A DNA stretch of 64,000 bases from an uncultured Pelagibacteraceae bacterium (lineage in GTDB: Bacteria > Pseudomonadota > Alphaproteobacteria > Pelagibacterales > Pelagibacteraceae): contig CACNXP010000003.1 in the NCBI GenBank assembly GCA_902624465.1, forward strand, positions 1 to 64,000. The letters are read 5' to 3'. Shown here piece after piece: positions 24,936 to 36,276 of the stretch (its first letter is position 1; each line of letters starts with the position of its first letter). The notes under the pieces are model-generated. The model had not been told where the DNA came from. It did no database searches and saw only the letters and a program-made list of their open reading frames with translations. Position numbers and translations under genes: made by a program.

Positions 24936-25584
24936 TTCCATTTTAAACAACTCAAAAAAATATGATTCTCCTTTTAATCATTGGGAATACAATTATGCTC
25001 TAACTGATGAAGCGATTAAAGAAATTGAAAATGCAGACATCCCTGACATCAGTAAACATAATCTTAATTATGATGGAACAAGAGCTATCGATGGTGGTGC
25101 AGCAGAATTTAGAAAAGGAATAGCCTCTGGAGGAAAGGCGATTAAGTTTAGATGTTTTGTCACAAAAGAAAATGCTTTACAATTTCCAAATTTGGTAAAA
25201 TTTATTAACGAACTTCAATCAAAGGAAACTTGTAATGCAATTTCAAAAATGATTGATAAAGATTTATCTAATTCATATGTTAGAGTTGAAATTATATGTG
25301 ATCGTGAAGGTTTTTGGCTTAAACCGCATTGCGATATTAAAGAAAAATTAATGTCAGGGTTGATTTTTGTTAATAATGCAAAAGAGTCGGAGGATCTAGG
25401 CACTGATTTTTATAATGAAAAATTAGAAAAAGTTAAAACAGTTCCTTACAAACATAATTATGGATATTTATTCACTAGCGGACCTAATACTTGGCATGGT
25501 ATGGAAAAAAAGAAAATTGTTAATGAAAGAAGATGTATTCAGGTAAATTATGTCACTTTTCCTACAGATTGGAAAGTTAAATGA
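24913..25584 (+). CDS. 2OG-Fe(II) oxygenase-like protein
   Basis: HxD and distal H/R (LKPHCDIKEKLMSGLIFVN ... NTWHGMEKKKIVNERRCIQVNYV) fit a 2-His-1-carboxylate facial triad. Confidence 0.68.
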   Translation: MKIMTFLNSILNNSKKYDSPFNHWEYNYALTDEAIKEIENADIPDISKHNLNYDGTRAIDGGAAEFRKGIASGGKAIKFRCFVTKENALQFPNLVKFINELQSKETCNAISKMIDKDLSNSYVRVEIICDREGFWLKPHCDIKEKLMSGLIFVNNAKESEDLGTDFYNEKLEKVKTVPYKHNYGYLFTSGPNTWHGMEKKKIVNERRCIQVNYVTFPTDWKVK

Positions 25585-25845
25585 TTAGCTTAACAAACTC
25601 GAATATAGGCCAATGAAACTAAATACAATCAATACTAAACATATCCCTGTAACTGCCTTTAACTGGTCGCCATCTTCATGAATACTTGTTTTGTCATAAA
25701 GTTTCCAAAATTTGCATTCATTTTGATCTGAAACTTTAAGTTCTAATAATTTTTTCTTAATAGGAAGATTTAATAGTTGAGCACTAAAAATTTCACTTTT
25801 TTTTGCTGCGTCCTCGATAATATATTGACGAACTTCTGAACTCAT
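25585..25845 (-). CDS. Small hypothetical membrane protein (86 aa, one C-terminal TM)
   Basis: Intact ORF filling the gap; C-terminal hydrophobic segment AVTGICLVLIVFSFIGLYSSLL. Confidence 0.55.
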   Translation of the reverse strand: MSSEVRQYIIEDAAKKSEIFSAQLLNLPIKKKLLELKVSDQNECKFWKLYDKTSIHEDGDQLKAVTGICLVLIVFSFIGLYSSLLS

Positions 25846-25951
25846 ATAATTAAATTTTAAAAAATAAATTTGATGAATACAACTTAACGATTATTCATTT
25901 TGGGCAATTATTCCTCAGAAAAAAGAAATTATACAACTTTTAATTGCAATA

Positions 25952-28900
25952 TCATTTTTGTTCCTGTAATGAGACGACATCTAATTTTTTTGTTTTAAGA
26001 GATTTTATTGCTTCCAAACATGCTTGAGCAGTTGACATATTTGTGCAATACGGAACTTTATTTTTTAAAGTTGCTCTTCTAAGTGCAATAGCATCGTTTA
26101 TTCGATGCTCACTATTTCCACCACCAGTATTAATTACAAGTGCTATTTTTTTTGAGTCCAAAATATCTACTATATGAGGTGTTCCACTGCTGACTTTATT
26201 TATAATTTTACATTTCATTCCATGTTTTCGAATATACTCTGCAGTGCCTTTAGTTGCACTTAACTTAAAATTTAATTTAATTAAATCTTTAGCTAGACCT
26301 ATCCCTTCATCCTTATGAGAGTTTTTCAAAGATATAAATGCAAGACCTTTTTTTGGAAGTGAATTCGCAGCAGCAATTTGACTTTTTGCAAATGCCATGC
26401 CAAAATTTTTATCGAAACCCATTACCTCACCAGTTGATTTCATTTCTGGACCTAGAAGTAAGTCGCTATTTGGAAATTTGTTAAAAGGAAATACTGCTTC
26501 TTTTACTGCATACATTCCTTTTGATTTTTCCTTTAAATTGAATTTCAATAATTTCTCTCCAGCCATTACTCTTGATGCAATTTTTGCTAATGGTAAACCT
26601 TTTGCTTTAGATACAAAGGGCACAGTTCTACTAGCTCGAGGATTTACCTCAATCACATAAATTTCATCTTTTTTTATTGCAAATTGGATATTCATGAAAC
26701 CTTTGACTTTTAAAGCAAGCGCTAGTTTTTTAGTTTGATTTTCAATTTCCTTTACCAAAAATGGTTTAATAGATATTGGAGGCAAACTACAAGCAGAGTC
26801 CCCAGAATGAATACCAGCTTCTTCAATATGCTGCATAATACCAGCTACATATACCTCTTTACCATCAGATATTGCATCAACATCAACTTCCATTGCATGA
26901 TCAATAAATTTGTCAATTAAAATTGGATTTTTTTCTGCAGCTTTAAATGCTTCTTCAATAAAATTTTTTAATTGACCTTTTTCATAAACTATTTCCATTG
27001 CTCTTCCACCTAAAACATATGAAGGTCTTACCATTAAAGGTAATCCAATTTTATCAGCAATCCTGATTGCTTCTTTATAAGTCTTGGCAATTCCACTTTC
27101 TGCTTGTTTTAATTTTAATTTATTCAATAAATTTCTAAATCTATCTCTATCCTCCGCTAAATCTATAGAGCTGTATTGAGTTCCTAAAATAGGTAATTTG
27201 TTTTGATGTAAAAATTTAGCAAGTTTAATTGGAGTTTGTCCTCCAAACTGGGCAATTATACCAATTAAGTTTCCATTTATTTGCTCTTTTTTGATGATAT
27301 TAAAAACGAATTCCTCTTTTAAAGGTTCAAAATAAAGTCGATCACTAGTGTCGTAATCGGTAGAAACAGTCTCAGGATTACAATTTACCATGATTGTTTC
27401 GAAACCAGCATCTTTTAAAGAAAAACTTGCTTGACAACAACAATAATCAAATTCTATTCCTTGACCAATTCTATTCGGTCCCCCTCCTAGAATAATTATT
27501 TTTTTTTTACTAGTCGGCTGTGCTTCACACTCTGAAACTATTGAAAAGTTTCTTTGATAAGTTGAATACATGTATGGAGTGAAAGATTTAAATTCAGCAG
27601 CACAAGTATCAACTTTTTTATAAACGGGTAATATTTTTAGTGCTATCCGTTTTTTTCTCACAACATCCTCAGAAAGATTTGTTAATTCTGATAATTTTTT
27701 GTCTGAGAAACCTATAGATTTAATCCTATTAAATTCTGTAAAATTTCTTGGTAATCCTTTTTTTTTTAAATTTATTTCACAATCAACAATTTCTTTAATT
27801 TGACCTAGAAACCATGGGTCAATTTTAGAAAATTTAAAAATTCTATCTAAACTAATTTTTTTTCTAACACCTTCAGCAACTAGTAAAATTTTGTTTGGAA
27901 TATTTTCTTTTAGTTTCTTTTCAATTTGTCTTTTTGATAAATTGAATATTCTATCAAGACCTGAGAAACCAGTTTCTAATGATATTAAAGCTTTTTGAAG
28001 AGACTCTTTAAAATTTCTTCCTATTGCCATAGCTTCACCAACAGATTTCATTGAAGTACCAAGAGTGGCTGGAGAGGATGAAAATTTTTCAAAAGTAAAT
28101 CTTGGTATCTTGGTTACTACATAATCTATACTTGGTTCAAAAGATGCAGGGGTAATTTTTGTAATTTCATTTTTGAGTTCATCTAAAGTATATCCGACAG
28201 CTAATTTTGCTGCTACTTTTGCAATTGGAAATCCAGTTGCTTTAGATGCCAAAGCTGATGATCTTGATACACGTGGGTTCATCTCAATTATAACCATTCG
28301 ACCATTTTTAGGATTAATTGCGAATTGAACATTGGATCCACCTGTCTCAACCCCAATCTTTCTTAAACATGCGATGGATGCATTTCTCATGACCTGGTAT
28401 TCTTTATCAGTGAGAGTTAGTGCTGGCGCAACTGTTACCGAGTCACCTGTATGTATCCCCATTGGATCAATATTCTCAATGGAACAAATAATGATACAGT
28501 TATCTTTCTTATCTCTAACGACTTCCATCTCAAATTCCTTCCAACCCTCCAAACATTCTTCAACCAAAACCTGGCTAACAGGAGACTCGTGTAGTCCATT
28601 TTTTACAATTTTAAGATAGTCCTTTTTTGTTTTTGCTATTCCTCCACCAAGCCCACCAAGTGTGAAAGCAGGTCTTATGATTGCAGGTAAACCAATTTTT
28701 TTTAGAACTCTTGTAGCTTGATTATTGTTATTTACGATTTCAGATTTAGGTAAATCTAAACCAATCTCTAACATATTTTTTCTAAACTTTTTTCTATCTT
28801 CAGCATTTGAGATTGCCTTTGAATTAGCTCCAATAAGTTCAATTTTATATTTTTTTAAAATCCCTTTTTTTTCTGCCTCTATAGATAGATTAAGAGCAGT

Positions 28901-29179
28901 TTGACCCCCCATTGTAGGAAGAATTGCATCAGGTCTTTCTTTTTTAAGAATTTTTTCTAAAATATCTAAAGTTATTGGTTCAACATAGGTTTTGTCTGCA
29001 ACATCTGGATCTGTCATGATAGTTGCAGGATTGGAATTTATCAAAATTACCTTATAGCCTTCATCTTTAAGAGCTTTGCAAGCTTGTGTTCCTGAATAAT
29101 CAAATTCACATGCTTGTCCGATGATGATTGGGCCAGCTCCTACAACTAATATTTTTTTAATGTCTTTTCTTTTTGGCAT
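25952..29179 (-). CDS. carB: Carbamoyl-phosphate synthase large subunit
   Basis: 1075 aa; duplicated ATP-grasp domains; [25 protein letters not shown]. Confidence 0.97.
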   Translation of the reverse strand: MPKRKDIKKILVVGAGPIIIGQACEFDYSGTQACKALKDEGYKVILINSNPATIMTDPDVADKTYVEPITLDILEKILKKERPDAILPTMGGQTALNLSIEAEKKGILKKYKIELIGANSKAISNAEDRKKFRKNMLEIGLDLPKSEIVNNNNQATRVLKKIGLPAIIRPAFTLGGLGGGIAKTKKDYLKIVKNGLHESPVSQVLVEECLEGWKEFEMEVVRDKKDNCIIICSIENIDPMGIHTGDSVTVAPALTLTDKEYQVMRNASIACLRKIGVETGGSNVQFAINPKNGRMVIIEMNPRVSRSSALASKATGFPIAKVAAKLAVGYTLDELKNEITKITPASFEPSIDYVVTKIPRFTFEKFSSSPATLGTSMKSVGEAMAIGRNFKESLQKALISLETGFSGLDRIFNLSKRQIEKKLKENIPNKILLVAEGVRKKISLDRIFKFSKIDPWFLGQIKEIVDCEINLKKKGLPRNFTEFNRIKSIGFSDKKLSELTNLSEDVVRKKRIALKILPVYKKVDTCAAEFKSFTPYMYSTYQRNFSIVSECEAQPTSKKKIIILGGGPNRIGQGIEFDYCCCQASFSLKDAGFETIMVNCNPETVSTDYDTSDRLYFEPLKEEFVFNIIKKEQINGNLIGIIAQFGGQTPIKLAKFLHQNKLPILGTQYSSIDLAEDRDRFRNLLNKLKLKQAESGIAKTYKEAIRIADKIGLPLMVRPSYVLGGRAMEIVYEKGQLKNFIEEAFKAAEKNPILIDKFIDHAMEVDVDAISDGKEVYVAGIMQHIEEAGIHSGDSACSLPPISIKPFLVKEIENQTKKLALALKVKGFMNIQFAIKKDEIYVIEVNPRASRTVPFVSKAKGLPLAKIASRVMAGEKLLKFNLKEKSKGMYAVKEAVFPFNKFPNSDLLLGPEMKSTGEVMGFDKNFGMAFAKSQIAAANSLPKKGLAFISLKNSHKDEGIGLAKDLIKLNFKLSATKGTAEYIRKHGMKCKIINKVSSGTPHIVDILDSKKIALVINTGGGNSEHRINDAIALRRATLKNKVPYCTNMSTAQACLEAIKSLKTKKLDVVSLQEQK

Positions 29180-30350
29180 TTCTTTTTATGTTATGAATAA
29201 ATTCTTGAAATAAATAAACACTATCTTGTGGTCCTGGATTTGATTCTGGATGATACTGAACAGAAAATACTGGTTTATTTTTTAATCTTATACCTTCGAT
29301 ACTACCATCGAATAAAGACTTATGAGTAACCTCAATATTTTTTGGCAATGTTTCTTTTACTACTTCAAAACCATGGTTTTGACTAGTGATTTCAACATTA
29401 TCATGAATTAAATTTTTTACTGGATGGTTTGCTCCTCTATGACCTAATTTCATTTTTTTTGTTTTACCCCCAAGGGCAAGTGCAAGAATTTGATGACCCA
29501 AACAAATACCAAATATTGGTAAATTTTTTTTAATAAGGTCTTTGATAATATTGATCGCATATTTGCCAGTTGCTGCCGGATCCCCGGGCCCATTAGATAA
29601 AAAAATTCCATCAGGCTTGAGGCTCAATATTTTTTCTGCTGAAGTTTTACATGGAACAACAGTTACCTTACAATTAAAGTCTGAAAAATATCTTAAAATA
29701 TTTTTTTTTATCCCATAGTCAATGGCAACCACATGCAAAGATTTTTTTTTATTTTTTTCAAATCCAAATTTTTTCTTCCAGGTTTTAAGCCCTTTCCAAA
29801 TATAATTTTTTCTGGTGGATACGACCTCGGCAAGATCTAAATTTTTTAAACCACTCCATTTTATTGTTGTATTTGTGAGTTTGTTAATACTGAATTTTCT
29901 TTTATTTGAATAACAAATGGTACCTTTAGGGGCCCCTTTATCTCTAATGAAATTTGTAAGGTTTCTAGTATCTAATCCAGTAATACCAATAATTTTGTTT
30001 TTTTTAAGCCAATAATCTAAATGTAAAAATGATCTATAATTTGAGGGATTAGTTATTTCAGAATTAAAAATTACTCCTCTAGTCCAGATTTTATCTGACT
30101 CATGATCCTCATGGTTCGTCCCAACATTTCCTATGTGAGGAAAAGTAAAATTAATAATTTGACCTGCATAAGAAGGGTCAGATATTATTTCTTGATAGCC
30201 AGTTAATGAGGTATTAAAACAGACCTCTCCTGTTGCAACGCCTTCATAACCAATTCCTATACCTTTAAAAACTTTCTTATTTTCAAGAACTAAAATACCT
30301 GTATGTGTCTGAGAAATTTTTGAGCTATTTTTTTTTGCTTTTTTGATCAA
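29157..30350 (-). CDS. carA: Carbamoyl-phosphate synthase small subunit
   Basis: [25 protein letters not shown] and glutaminase [18 protein letters not shown]. Confidence 0.96.
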   Translation of the reverse strand: MIKKAKKNSSKISQTHTGILVLENKKVFKGIGIGYEGVATGEVCFNTSLTGYQEIISDPSYAGQIINFTFPHIGNVGTNHEDHESDKIWTRGVIFNSEITNPSNYRSFLHLDYWLKKNKIIGITGLDTRNLTNFIRDKGAPKGTICYSNKRKFSINKLTNTTIKWSGLKNLDLAEVVSTRKNYIWKGLKTWKKKFGFEKNKKKSLHVVAIDYGIKKNILRYFSDFNCKVTVVPCKTSAEKILSLKPDGIFLSNGPGDPAATGKYAINIIKDLIKKNLPIFGICLGHQILALALGGKTKKMKLGHRGANHPVKNLIHDNVEITSQNHGFEVVKETLPKNIEVTHKSLFDGSIEGIRLKNKPVFSVQYHPESNPGPQDSVYLFQEFIHNIKRNAKKKRH

Positions 30351-30475
30351 TTACAACTCATGAGTTAAAGGTTAATACAATAAAAGGTTTATTATCGCAA
30401 CAGAGATGTATTATAAAATTGTAAAAAAACAATTTTTCTTTTGAAGAATTTTTTCTTTAAAGTAGATTAAATATT

Positions 30476-30937
30476 ATGTCCTTAAAAGAGACCATAGAAA
30501 CTGAATATAAAAAGTCGCTTAAATCAAAAGATAAAATTAAAATCTCAACTTACAGGTTAATTCTTTCATCAATCAAGGATTTGGATATCATAAATAGATC
30601 TGGTTCAAATAAAAAAGAGACTGATGATGACGATATTAAAAAATTATTTAAGAAGATGATGAAACAAAGAGCCGAATCAATTGAAATTTACAAAAAAAAT
30701 AATCGGTCTGATCTTTTGGAAGTAGAGCAAAATGAATATGATATTTTATCAAGTTTTTTACCTAAGCAACTAAATGAGGAAGATACAAAAAAGATATGCG
30801 AAGATATAATATCTAAAGTAGGCGCTAATTCAGTAAAAGAAATGGGCAAAGTTATGGGAGAATTAAAAAAACATCATGCTGATGAAATTGATTTCTCCAA
30901 AGCAGGAGAACTGATTAAACAATTGCTTAACAAGTAG
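30476..30937 (+). CDS. GatB/YqeY domain protein
   Basis: YRLILSSIKDLDI, MMKQRAESIEIYKKNNRSDLLEVEQNEYDILSSFLPKQL typical of YqeY. Confidence 0.9.
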   Translation: MSLKETIETEYKKSLKSKDKIKISTYRLILSSIKDLDIINRSGSNKKETDDDDIKKLFKKMMKQRAESIEIYKKNNRSDLLEVEQNEYDILSSFLPKQLNEEDTKKICEDIISKVGANSVKEMGKVMGELKKHHADEIDFSKAGELIKQLLNK

Positions 30938-30939
30938 TC

Positions 30940-32712
30940 ATGAAATATCCAAAAGAATATTTAGAGGAAATTAAAACAAGATTAAAAGTTTCAACAGTAG
31001 TCTCAAAATACGTCAGTTTAAAAAAAAGAGGTAAAGAATATGTTGGTCTCTCACCATTTAAAAATGAAAAAACTCCATCCTTTACAGTAAATGATGAAAA
31101 AGAATTTTACCACTGTTTTGCGACATCGGAACATGGAAATATTTTTGATTTTGTGATGAAAACTCAAAATTTTAAATTTGGTGAGGCAGTAAAGCACTTA
31201 GCAAATTTAGCTGGTATGCAACCCTACATTTTTTCAAAACAAGATGAAGAAAGAGAAAAAAAATGGAAAATATACTCATCTATTTTTTTGGAATATGTGG
31301 ACTTTTATCACAATCAACTTTTAAAAAATGAAAAATATTCTAAAGCAAGAGATTATCTGAAAAATAGATCACTTGACAAAGATCAAGTTAAAAAATTTAA
31401 GATTGGTTTTGTAGAAAAAAGTCCAAATTTATTTGGAGAATTAAAAAAAAATTATCAAATTGATGATCTGCTAGAAACAGGATTATTTTATTTAGATGAA
31501 AAAAAGAATATTTATGTTGAAAGATTTAGAGGAAGATTAATTTTTCCAATCAATAATATTTCGGGACAGCCAATTGCTTTGGGTGGAAGAATAATTGAAA
31601 AAAGTGATTTTCTTGCTAAATATGTTAATTCTCCAGAAACAATATTCTTCAAAAAAGGCTCTAATTTATACAATTTAGATTCAGTGAGAAAATTGTCTAA
31701 TAAGTTCGAAAATATTTTTTTAGTTGAGGGCTATATGGATGTGGTTGGTTTAAGTAAAAATGGAATAGAAAATGCTGTTGCTAATTTAGGTACTTCTTTA
31801 ACAGATAAACAAATATTAACTCTCAATCAGTTTTTTAATGATATTATTATTTGTTTTGATGGTGATGAAAGTGGCTATAAGGCAGCCTTAAGAGCTGCAG
31901 AAAATTTTATAAAAGATACGAAACCTGAAAAGCAAATATCATTTTTGTTTTTACCAGATAAAGAAGATCCAGATAGTTTTGTTAATAAAAATGGTAAAGA
32001 ATATTTTTTTGATTATTCAAAAGAAAACAAAATACCAATACATCAATTTATATTTAATCATTACAAAAAAAATACTCAAAATAATCCATCTTCACTTGCA
32101 ATTTTTGAAAAAAAATTAAGATCAATAGCCAACTCAATAAAAGATGATTATATAAAAAAATACGTTTTAGAATATTTCATAGAAAAAATTTCTGGATTAA
32201 CTCCATATACAAGTCAAAATCGAAAAAACTTTTATACAAAAAAAACCAGATCTTTAGAGAAGACCAAAAAGTACTTTAATGAAAGTCAATTATTGTCAGG
32301 CGTAGAATTAAAAGAATTTTCATTAATTTATCTGATTGTTAATAACTTGAATTTGATGCGAGATTACATTCATTTTCTTAAAGATATAAAATTATTTTCT
32401 GAGGTAAATAGACAAATTTTTGAAAAAATTGTATCCAAACTAAAATTAGAAAATGATTTGTCTATTGATAAGTTAGATATTGACACTCAATTAATTGATA
32501 AAATTACAAAATTTGCTCCAATCAAACATATTTTACAAAAGTCTAACAATGATCATGAAATTATTGAATTATTAGAGGACATAGCTCGTGATTTAAATAA
32601 TTATGACTTAGAATTTAGGATCCAGGAATTAGAATCGAAGTTTTCAAAAGATTTAAGTGAAGCAACATTTAATGAGCTAAAAGAGCTAAAAAAAAAGCAA
32701 AATATCAATTAA
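30940..32712 (+). CDS. dnaG: DNA primase with degenerate CHC2 zinc motif
   Basis: GLSPFKNEKTPSFTVNDEKEFYHCFATSEHGN; TOPRIM FLVEGYMDVVGLSKNGIENAVANLGTSLT. Confidence 0.95.
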   Translation: MKYPKEYLEEIKTRLKVSTVVSKYVSLKKRGKEYVGLSPFKNEKTPSFTVNDEKEFYHCFATSEHGNIFDFVMKTQNFKFGEAVKHLANLAGMQPYIFSKQDEEREKKWKIYSSIFLEYVDFYHNQLLKNEKYSKARDYLKNRSLDKDQVKKFKIGFVEKSPNLFGELKKNYQIDDLLETGLFYLDEKKNIYVERFRGRLIFPINNISGQPIALGGRIIEKSDFLAKYVNSPETIFFKKGSNLYNLDSVRKLSNKFENIFLVEGYMDVVGLSKNGIENAVANLGTSLTDKQILTLNQFFNDIIICFDGDESGYKAALRAAENFIKDTKPEKQISFLFLPDKEDPDSFVNKNGKEYFFDYSKENKIPIHQFIFNHYKKNTQNNPSSLAIFEKKLRSIANSIKDDYIKKYVLEYFIEKISGLTPYTSQNRKNFYTKKTRSLEKTKKYFNESQLLSGVELKEFSLIYLIVNNLNLMRDYIHFLKDIKLFSEVNRQIFEKIVSKLKLENDLSIDKLDIDTQLIDKITKFAPIKHILQKSNNDHEIIELLEDIARDLNNYDLEFRIQELESKFSKDLSEATFNELKELKKKQNIN

Positions 32713-32778
32713 TCCATCCAAATTAATTATGGATTTTTTTGAATAAGCTATTATATACACCTTTTCAAATATATAAGT

Positions 32779-34605
32779 GTGGAGAGAATAATTACAAAAT
32801 CATTTGCCCGATTAATGGGTCGTGGAACTCACAGGGGTTTTATTACCCATGAAGAGTTGAGCAAATCTCTTGGAAAAAGAAATCTTTCTGATCAAAATTT
32901 AGCCCAAGCTTTTATTCACATATTAGATGAAAAAATTTCTTTAGTCGAAAAAAAATCAGACTTCAAAGTTTTGAGAAAAAAAGAGGGTTCCTCAAAAGAT
33001 GAAGGAAAAACTATCGAGAAAAGCGATGACCCAATTCGAATGTATCTTCGAGAAATGGGAGGTGTTGAACTTTTATCTAGAGAAGGTGAAATTGCTATTG
33101 CTAAAAGAATTGAAGCTGGAAAAGATGTAATGTTAATTGCACTATCTCAAAGTCCAATTACTGCACAACAATTTTCCGAGTGGAATGAAAAACTTCAAAA
33201 AGATGAGATTTTGGTAAGAGAAATTATTGATATTGATACTAACTACATGGAGGATGAAACTACTGGCCCTAGTGCAAAACAAAAAAATTCAGGTGAAGCC
33301 GAGAGTGATGATAATTCAGGTGACGAAGGTGATGAGGACTTTAATCCAACATTAGCTGCAATGGAGACAGAGATAAAACCGAAAGTTTTAAAAACTGTTT
33401 ATAAATTAACTAAAGATTATAATAAATTAATCAAATACCAAAAAGAAAAATTAGACTGTATTCTTACCTCAAAAATATTTTCTCCTGCAAAAGAAAAAAG
33501 TTATGAAAAAATTGTAAAAGATATTCTAGAAGATATCAAATCTCTCCAATTATCCCCATCAGTTTTAGAAGGATTAGTTCAAAAGCATTATATAGAAAAT
33601 AAAAAAATAATTTCATTAGAGGGAAACCTTATGCGGTTAGCTATAGATCATAAAATTCCAAGAAATGAATTTTTGAAATTTTACGTAGGAAATGAAATTA
33701 ACCCAAATCTTAAAAAATTTTTAGATACTAATTTAATATGGAAACAATTTTTTTCTAAAAATAAAGACAAGTTTAAAGATATTCGTGAAAGATTAATTGA
33801 ATTTAGTCATAAAATAGGAATGTCTGTAACAGATTTCAAAAAACTTGTAAGTAGAGTTCAAAAGGGTGAAAAAGAGTCAAGAATAGCAAAAAAGGAGATG
33901 GTAGAAGCTAACTTAAGATTAGTTATCTCGATTGCCAAAAAATATACCAATAGAGGGTTGCAGTTTTTGGACTTAATTCAAGAAGGAAATATCGGACTGA
34001 TGAAAGCAGTAGATAAATTTGAATATAGAAGAGGTTATAAGTTTTCCACATATGCCACATGGTGGATCAGACAAGCAATTACAAGATCAATAGCTGACCA
34101 AGCTAGAACAATAAGAATTCCTGTTCATATGATTGAAACAATTAATAAAATTGTTAGAACTCAAAGACTAATTTTAAGTGAATTTGGTAGAGAGGCAACT
34201 CCGGAGGAATTGGCAAAAAAACTAAGGATGCCATTAGATAAAGTTAGAAAAGTTTTAAAGATTTCTAAAGAGCCAGTATCTTTAGAAAAACCCGTCGGCG
34301 ATGAGGAAGATAGCAGTTTAGGAGATTTTATAGAGGACACAAAAGCTTTAGCTCCTCTTGAACAAGCAATAAAATCAAATTTAGGAGAAGCTACTACTAA
34401 AATATTATCAACCCTGACACCAAGAGAGGAAAGAGTTTTAAGAATGAGATTTGGAGTTGGTATGAATACTGATCATACATTAGAGGAAGTTGGTTTACAG
34501 TTTTCCGTAACTCGAGAAAGAATTCGTCAGATAGAAGCAAAAGCGCTAAGAAAATTAAAACATCCTAGTAGATCAAAACAATTAAAAAGTTTCTTAGAAA
34601 GTTAA
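32779..34605 (+). CDS. rpoD: RNA polymerase sigma factor RpoD (sigma70)
   Basis: Regions 2-4: [42 protein letters not shown] start. Confidence 0.97.
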   Translation: MERIITKSFARLMGRGTHRGFITHEELSKSLGKRNLSDQNLAQAFIHILDEKISLVEKKSDFKVLRKKEGSSKDEGKTIEKSDDPIRMYLREMGGVELLSREGEIAIAKRIEAGKDVMLIALSQSPITAQQFSEWNEKLQKDEILVREIIDIDTNYMEDETTGPSAKQKNSGEAESDDNSGDEGDEDFNPTLAAMETEIKPKVLKTVYKLTKDYNKLIKYQKEKLDCILTSKIFSPAKEKSYEKIVKDILEDIKSLQLSPSVLEGLVQKHYIENKKIISLEGNLMRLAIDHKIPRNEFLKFYVGNEINPNLKKFLDTNLIWKQFFSKNKDKFKDIRERLIEFSHKIGMSVTDFKKLVSRVQKGEKESRIAKKEMVEANLRLVISIAKKYTNRGLQFLDLIQEGNIGLMKAVDKFEYRRGYKFSTYATWWIRQAITRSIADQARTIRIPVHMIETINKIVRTQRLILSEFGREATPEELAKKLRMPLDKVRKVLKISKEPVSLEKPVGDEEDSSLGDFIEDTKALAPLEQAIKSNLGEATTKILSTLTPREERVLRMRFGVGMNTDHTLEEVGLQFSVTRERIRQIEAKALRKLKHPSRSKQLKSFLES

Positions 34606-34615
34606 GATTTATTTT

Positions 34616-34690
34616 GGGCCGTTAGCTCAATAGTAGAGTACTGCATTGACATTGCAGGGGTAGTTGGAGCGTAACCAACACGGCCCACCA
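34616..34690 (+). tRNA. tRNA-Val(GAC) with atypical D- and T-loops
   Basis: Acceptor GGGCCGT/ACGGCCC, D stem GCTC/GAGT, anticodon arm CTGCA-TTGACAT-TGCAG, T stem GTTGG/CCAAC, encoded ACCA; T-loop AGCGTAA, D-loop AATAGTA. Confidence 0.85.
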
Positions 34691-34745
34691 TTATGGGATT
34701 TGTTTATTGATTAAAATTATAAAACAAAGTAGAAAAGACTTTTTT

Positions 34746-34822
34746 GGGCCTGTAGCTCAGTTGGTTAGAGCAGTACACTCATAATGTATTGGTCCCAGGT
34801 TCGAGTCCTGGCGGGCCCACCA
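34746..34822 (+). tRNA. tRNA with CAT anticodon (elongator Met or Ile2/lysidine)
   Basis: Acceptor GGGCCTG/CGGGCCC, D arm GCTCAGTTGGTTAGAGC, anticodon loop CTCATAA, T-loop TTCGAGT, CCA encoded. Confidence 0.93.
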
Positions 34823-34831
34823 AAATATTTA

Positions 34832-35422
34832 TTAATTTTTTGAAAATTCCTCTAATGTTTTAAATAATGCATTTATATCATTATCGTTTGAGTTCAAAAT
34901 AGATGCAAACTCTTCTTTTTGAGTTCTAGCTAAACTTAAACCCTCAATAATTAAATCTCTAATCAAGGGATTTTCTGGATTTTTAGTGTAAACTCTCCAA
35001 TCAATTTTGACCTCAGGTCTTTCAGAAGTACCTTTTAAAAGACTATTTACAATCGTATAATTTTCACTAAGAACGTCTTTTGATAAAACATCGATTTCTG
35101 GATTTGTATACTCAGATAACCTACTAGAGAAGCTTTTAAGAAAATACTCTCTGAATAATTTTGAATATCTTTTTTTTTGTTCACTATCTAGGTTTTTTCT
35201 TAGAGATCCAAGTGTATAGAAACCGATACCTCTAATATCAACTGTCTCCTCAGCAACTATTTTAAGTTTGTCAATCTTTTCATTCTTTGACAAATTTTCA
35301 GAAAGTATTTTTGATGCTCTGTTGACAGTTGATTGCACAAATATATCAGCCTCAATTGAGAAGGAGCTGCTTAATGTTAAAAAGTAAAAAAAAATTACTA
35401 AAATAATTTTTTTTTTGTTCAT
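34832..35422 (-). CDS. MlaC/Ttg2D family phospholipid-binding ABC transport accessory protein
   Basis: Signal peptide; FREYFLKSFSSRLSEY and KIDWRVYTKNPENPLIRDLIIEGLSLARTQKEEFASIL pattern. Confidence 0.82.
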   Translation of the reverse strand: MNKKKIILVIFFYFLTLSSSFSIEADIFVQSTVNRASKILSENLSKNEKIDKLKIVAEETVDIRGIGFYTLGSLRKNLDSEQKKRYSKLFREYFLKSFSSRLSEYTNPEIDVLSKDVLSENYTIVNSLLKGTSERPEVKIDWRVYTKNPENPLIRDLIIEGLSLARTQKEEFASILNSNDNDINALFKTLEEFSKN

Positions 35423-35433
35423 AACTTAAATCT

Positions 35434-36219
35434 TTATTGGCTTATCTCTTCCCAATCACTATCATCTTGTGTATTTACTATTTTTCTTGAGTTGAGAATT
35501 TTTTGTTGTCGATCTTGTAAGTATAAACTTTTAACTGAAGCATAAAAGTCTAGTGAATTGTTCTCTAAGTTTTCAATTGAGTCATAATTTTTTGCTCTAA
35601 AATCAACTCCAGATGCACCTCTTGAATAATAAAAATCTGAATTTTTAAAATATTTAGTGTCTTTATTAACCGTTACATTGTACCAAGGATCACCACCTAA
35701 GTAATTAAATGTTGAAGCGATTGTATCTCTAACTGTGCTGGGACCTAAAACTGGTAGAACAATATAGCATCCTGGACCAACTCCTGCTTTTGCTAGAGAT
35801 TGGCCATAGTCTTCTTTTTCATAATTTGTCAGTCCTAGATATTGTGCTACATCAAAAATTCCCAAAATACCTAATGTTGTATTTATAATAAATCTTCCAG
35901 TATTAATTCCAGCTTGTTTGAAATCTCCTTGCAAAACATTGTTTGGTATTGTCAACAAATGGGAAATATTTTCTAAAGAATTACTTACTCCAGTTTTAGC
36001 TGGTGAAGGTAGTTTTCTGTATATTGATGCAACAGGTTTGAAAATCACTCCATCTAAAGTTTGATTAAATGCAAAAGTCACTCTATTAATCTTTTCAAAG
36101 CAATCCTTTACTTCTGTAGGTTCATTTTTTTTTAATATTAAATCTCCATCAGATCCAGCGTTGACATTTAGAGTTAACGCAAAGGTTGTAAAAATAATAA
36201 TTAAGAATTTTTTTATCAT
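35434..36219 (-). CDS. MlaA/VacJ family lipoprotein-like protein
   Basis: NRVTFAFNQTLDGVIFKPVASIYRKLP, GRFIINTTLGILGIFDVA, GCYIVLPVLGPSTVRD. Confidence 0.88.
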   Translation of the reverse strand: MIKKFLIIIFTTFALTLNVNAGSDGDLILKKNEPTEVKDCFEKINRVTFAFNQTLDGVIFKPVASIYRKLPSPAKTGVSNSLENISHLLTIPNNVLQGDFKQAGINTGRFIINTTLGILGIFDVAQYLGLTNYEKEDYGQSLAKAGVGPGCYIVLPVLGPSTVRDTIASTFNYLGGDPWYNVTVNKDTKYFKNSDFYYSRGASGVDFRAKNYDSIENLENNSLDFYASVKSLYLQDRQQKILNSRKIVNTQDDSDWEEISQ

Positions 36220-36276
36220 GTTAATTTTATATTATATTGGACCATAAAGTAAAATAAGTATTAATTAAATATAAAA

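Noticed and set aside
34616-34690. Possibility that the odd tRNA-Val is a pseudogene
   Set aside because: All stems pair, T33, discriminator A and CCA retained; changes are confined to interacting D- and T-loops. Kept as a real but atypical tRNA pending comparison.
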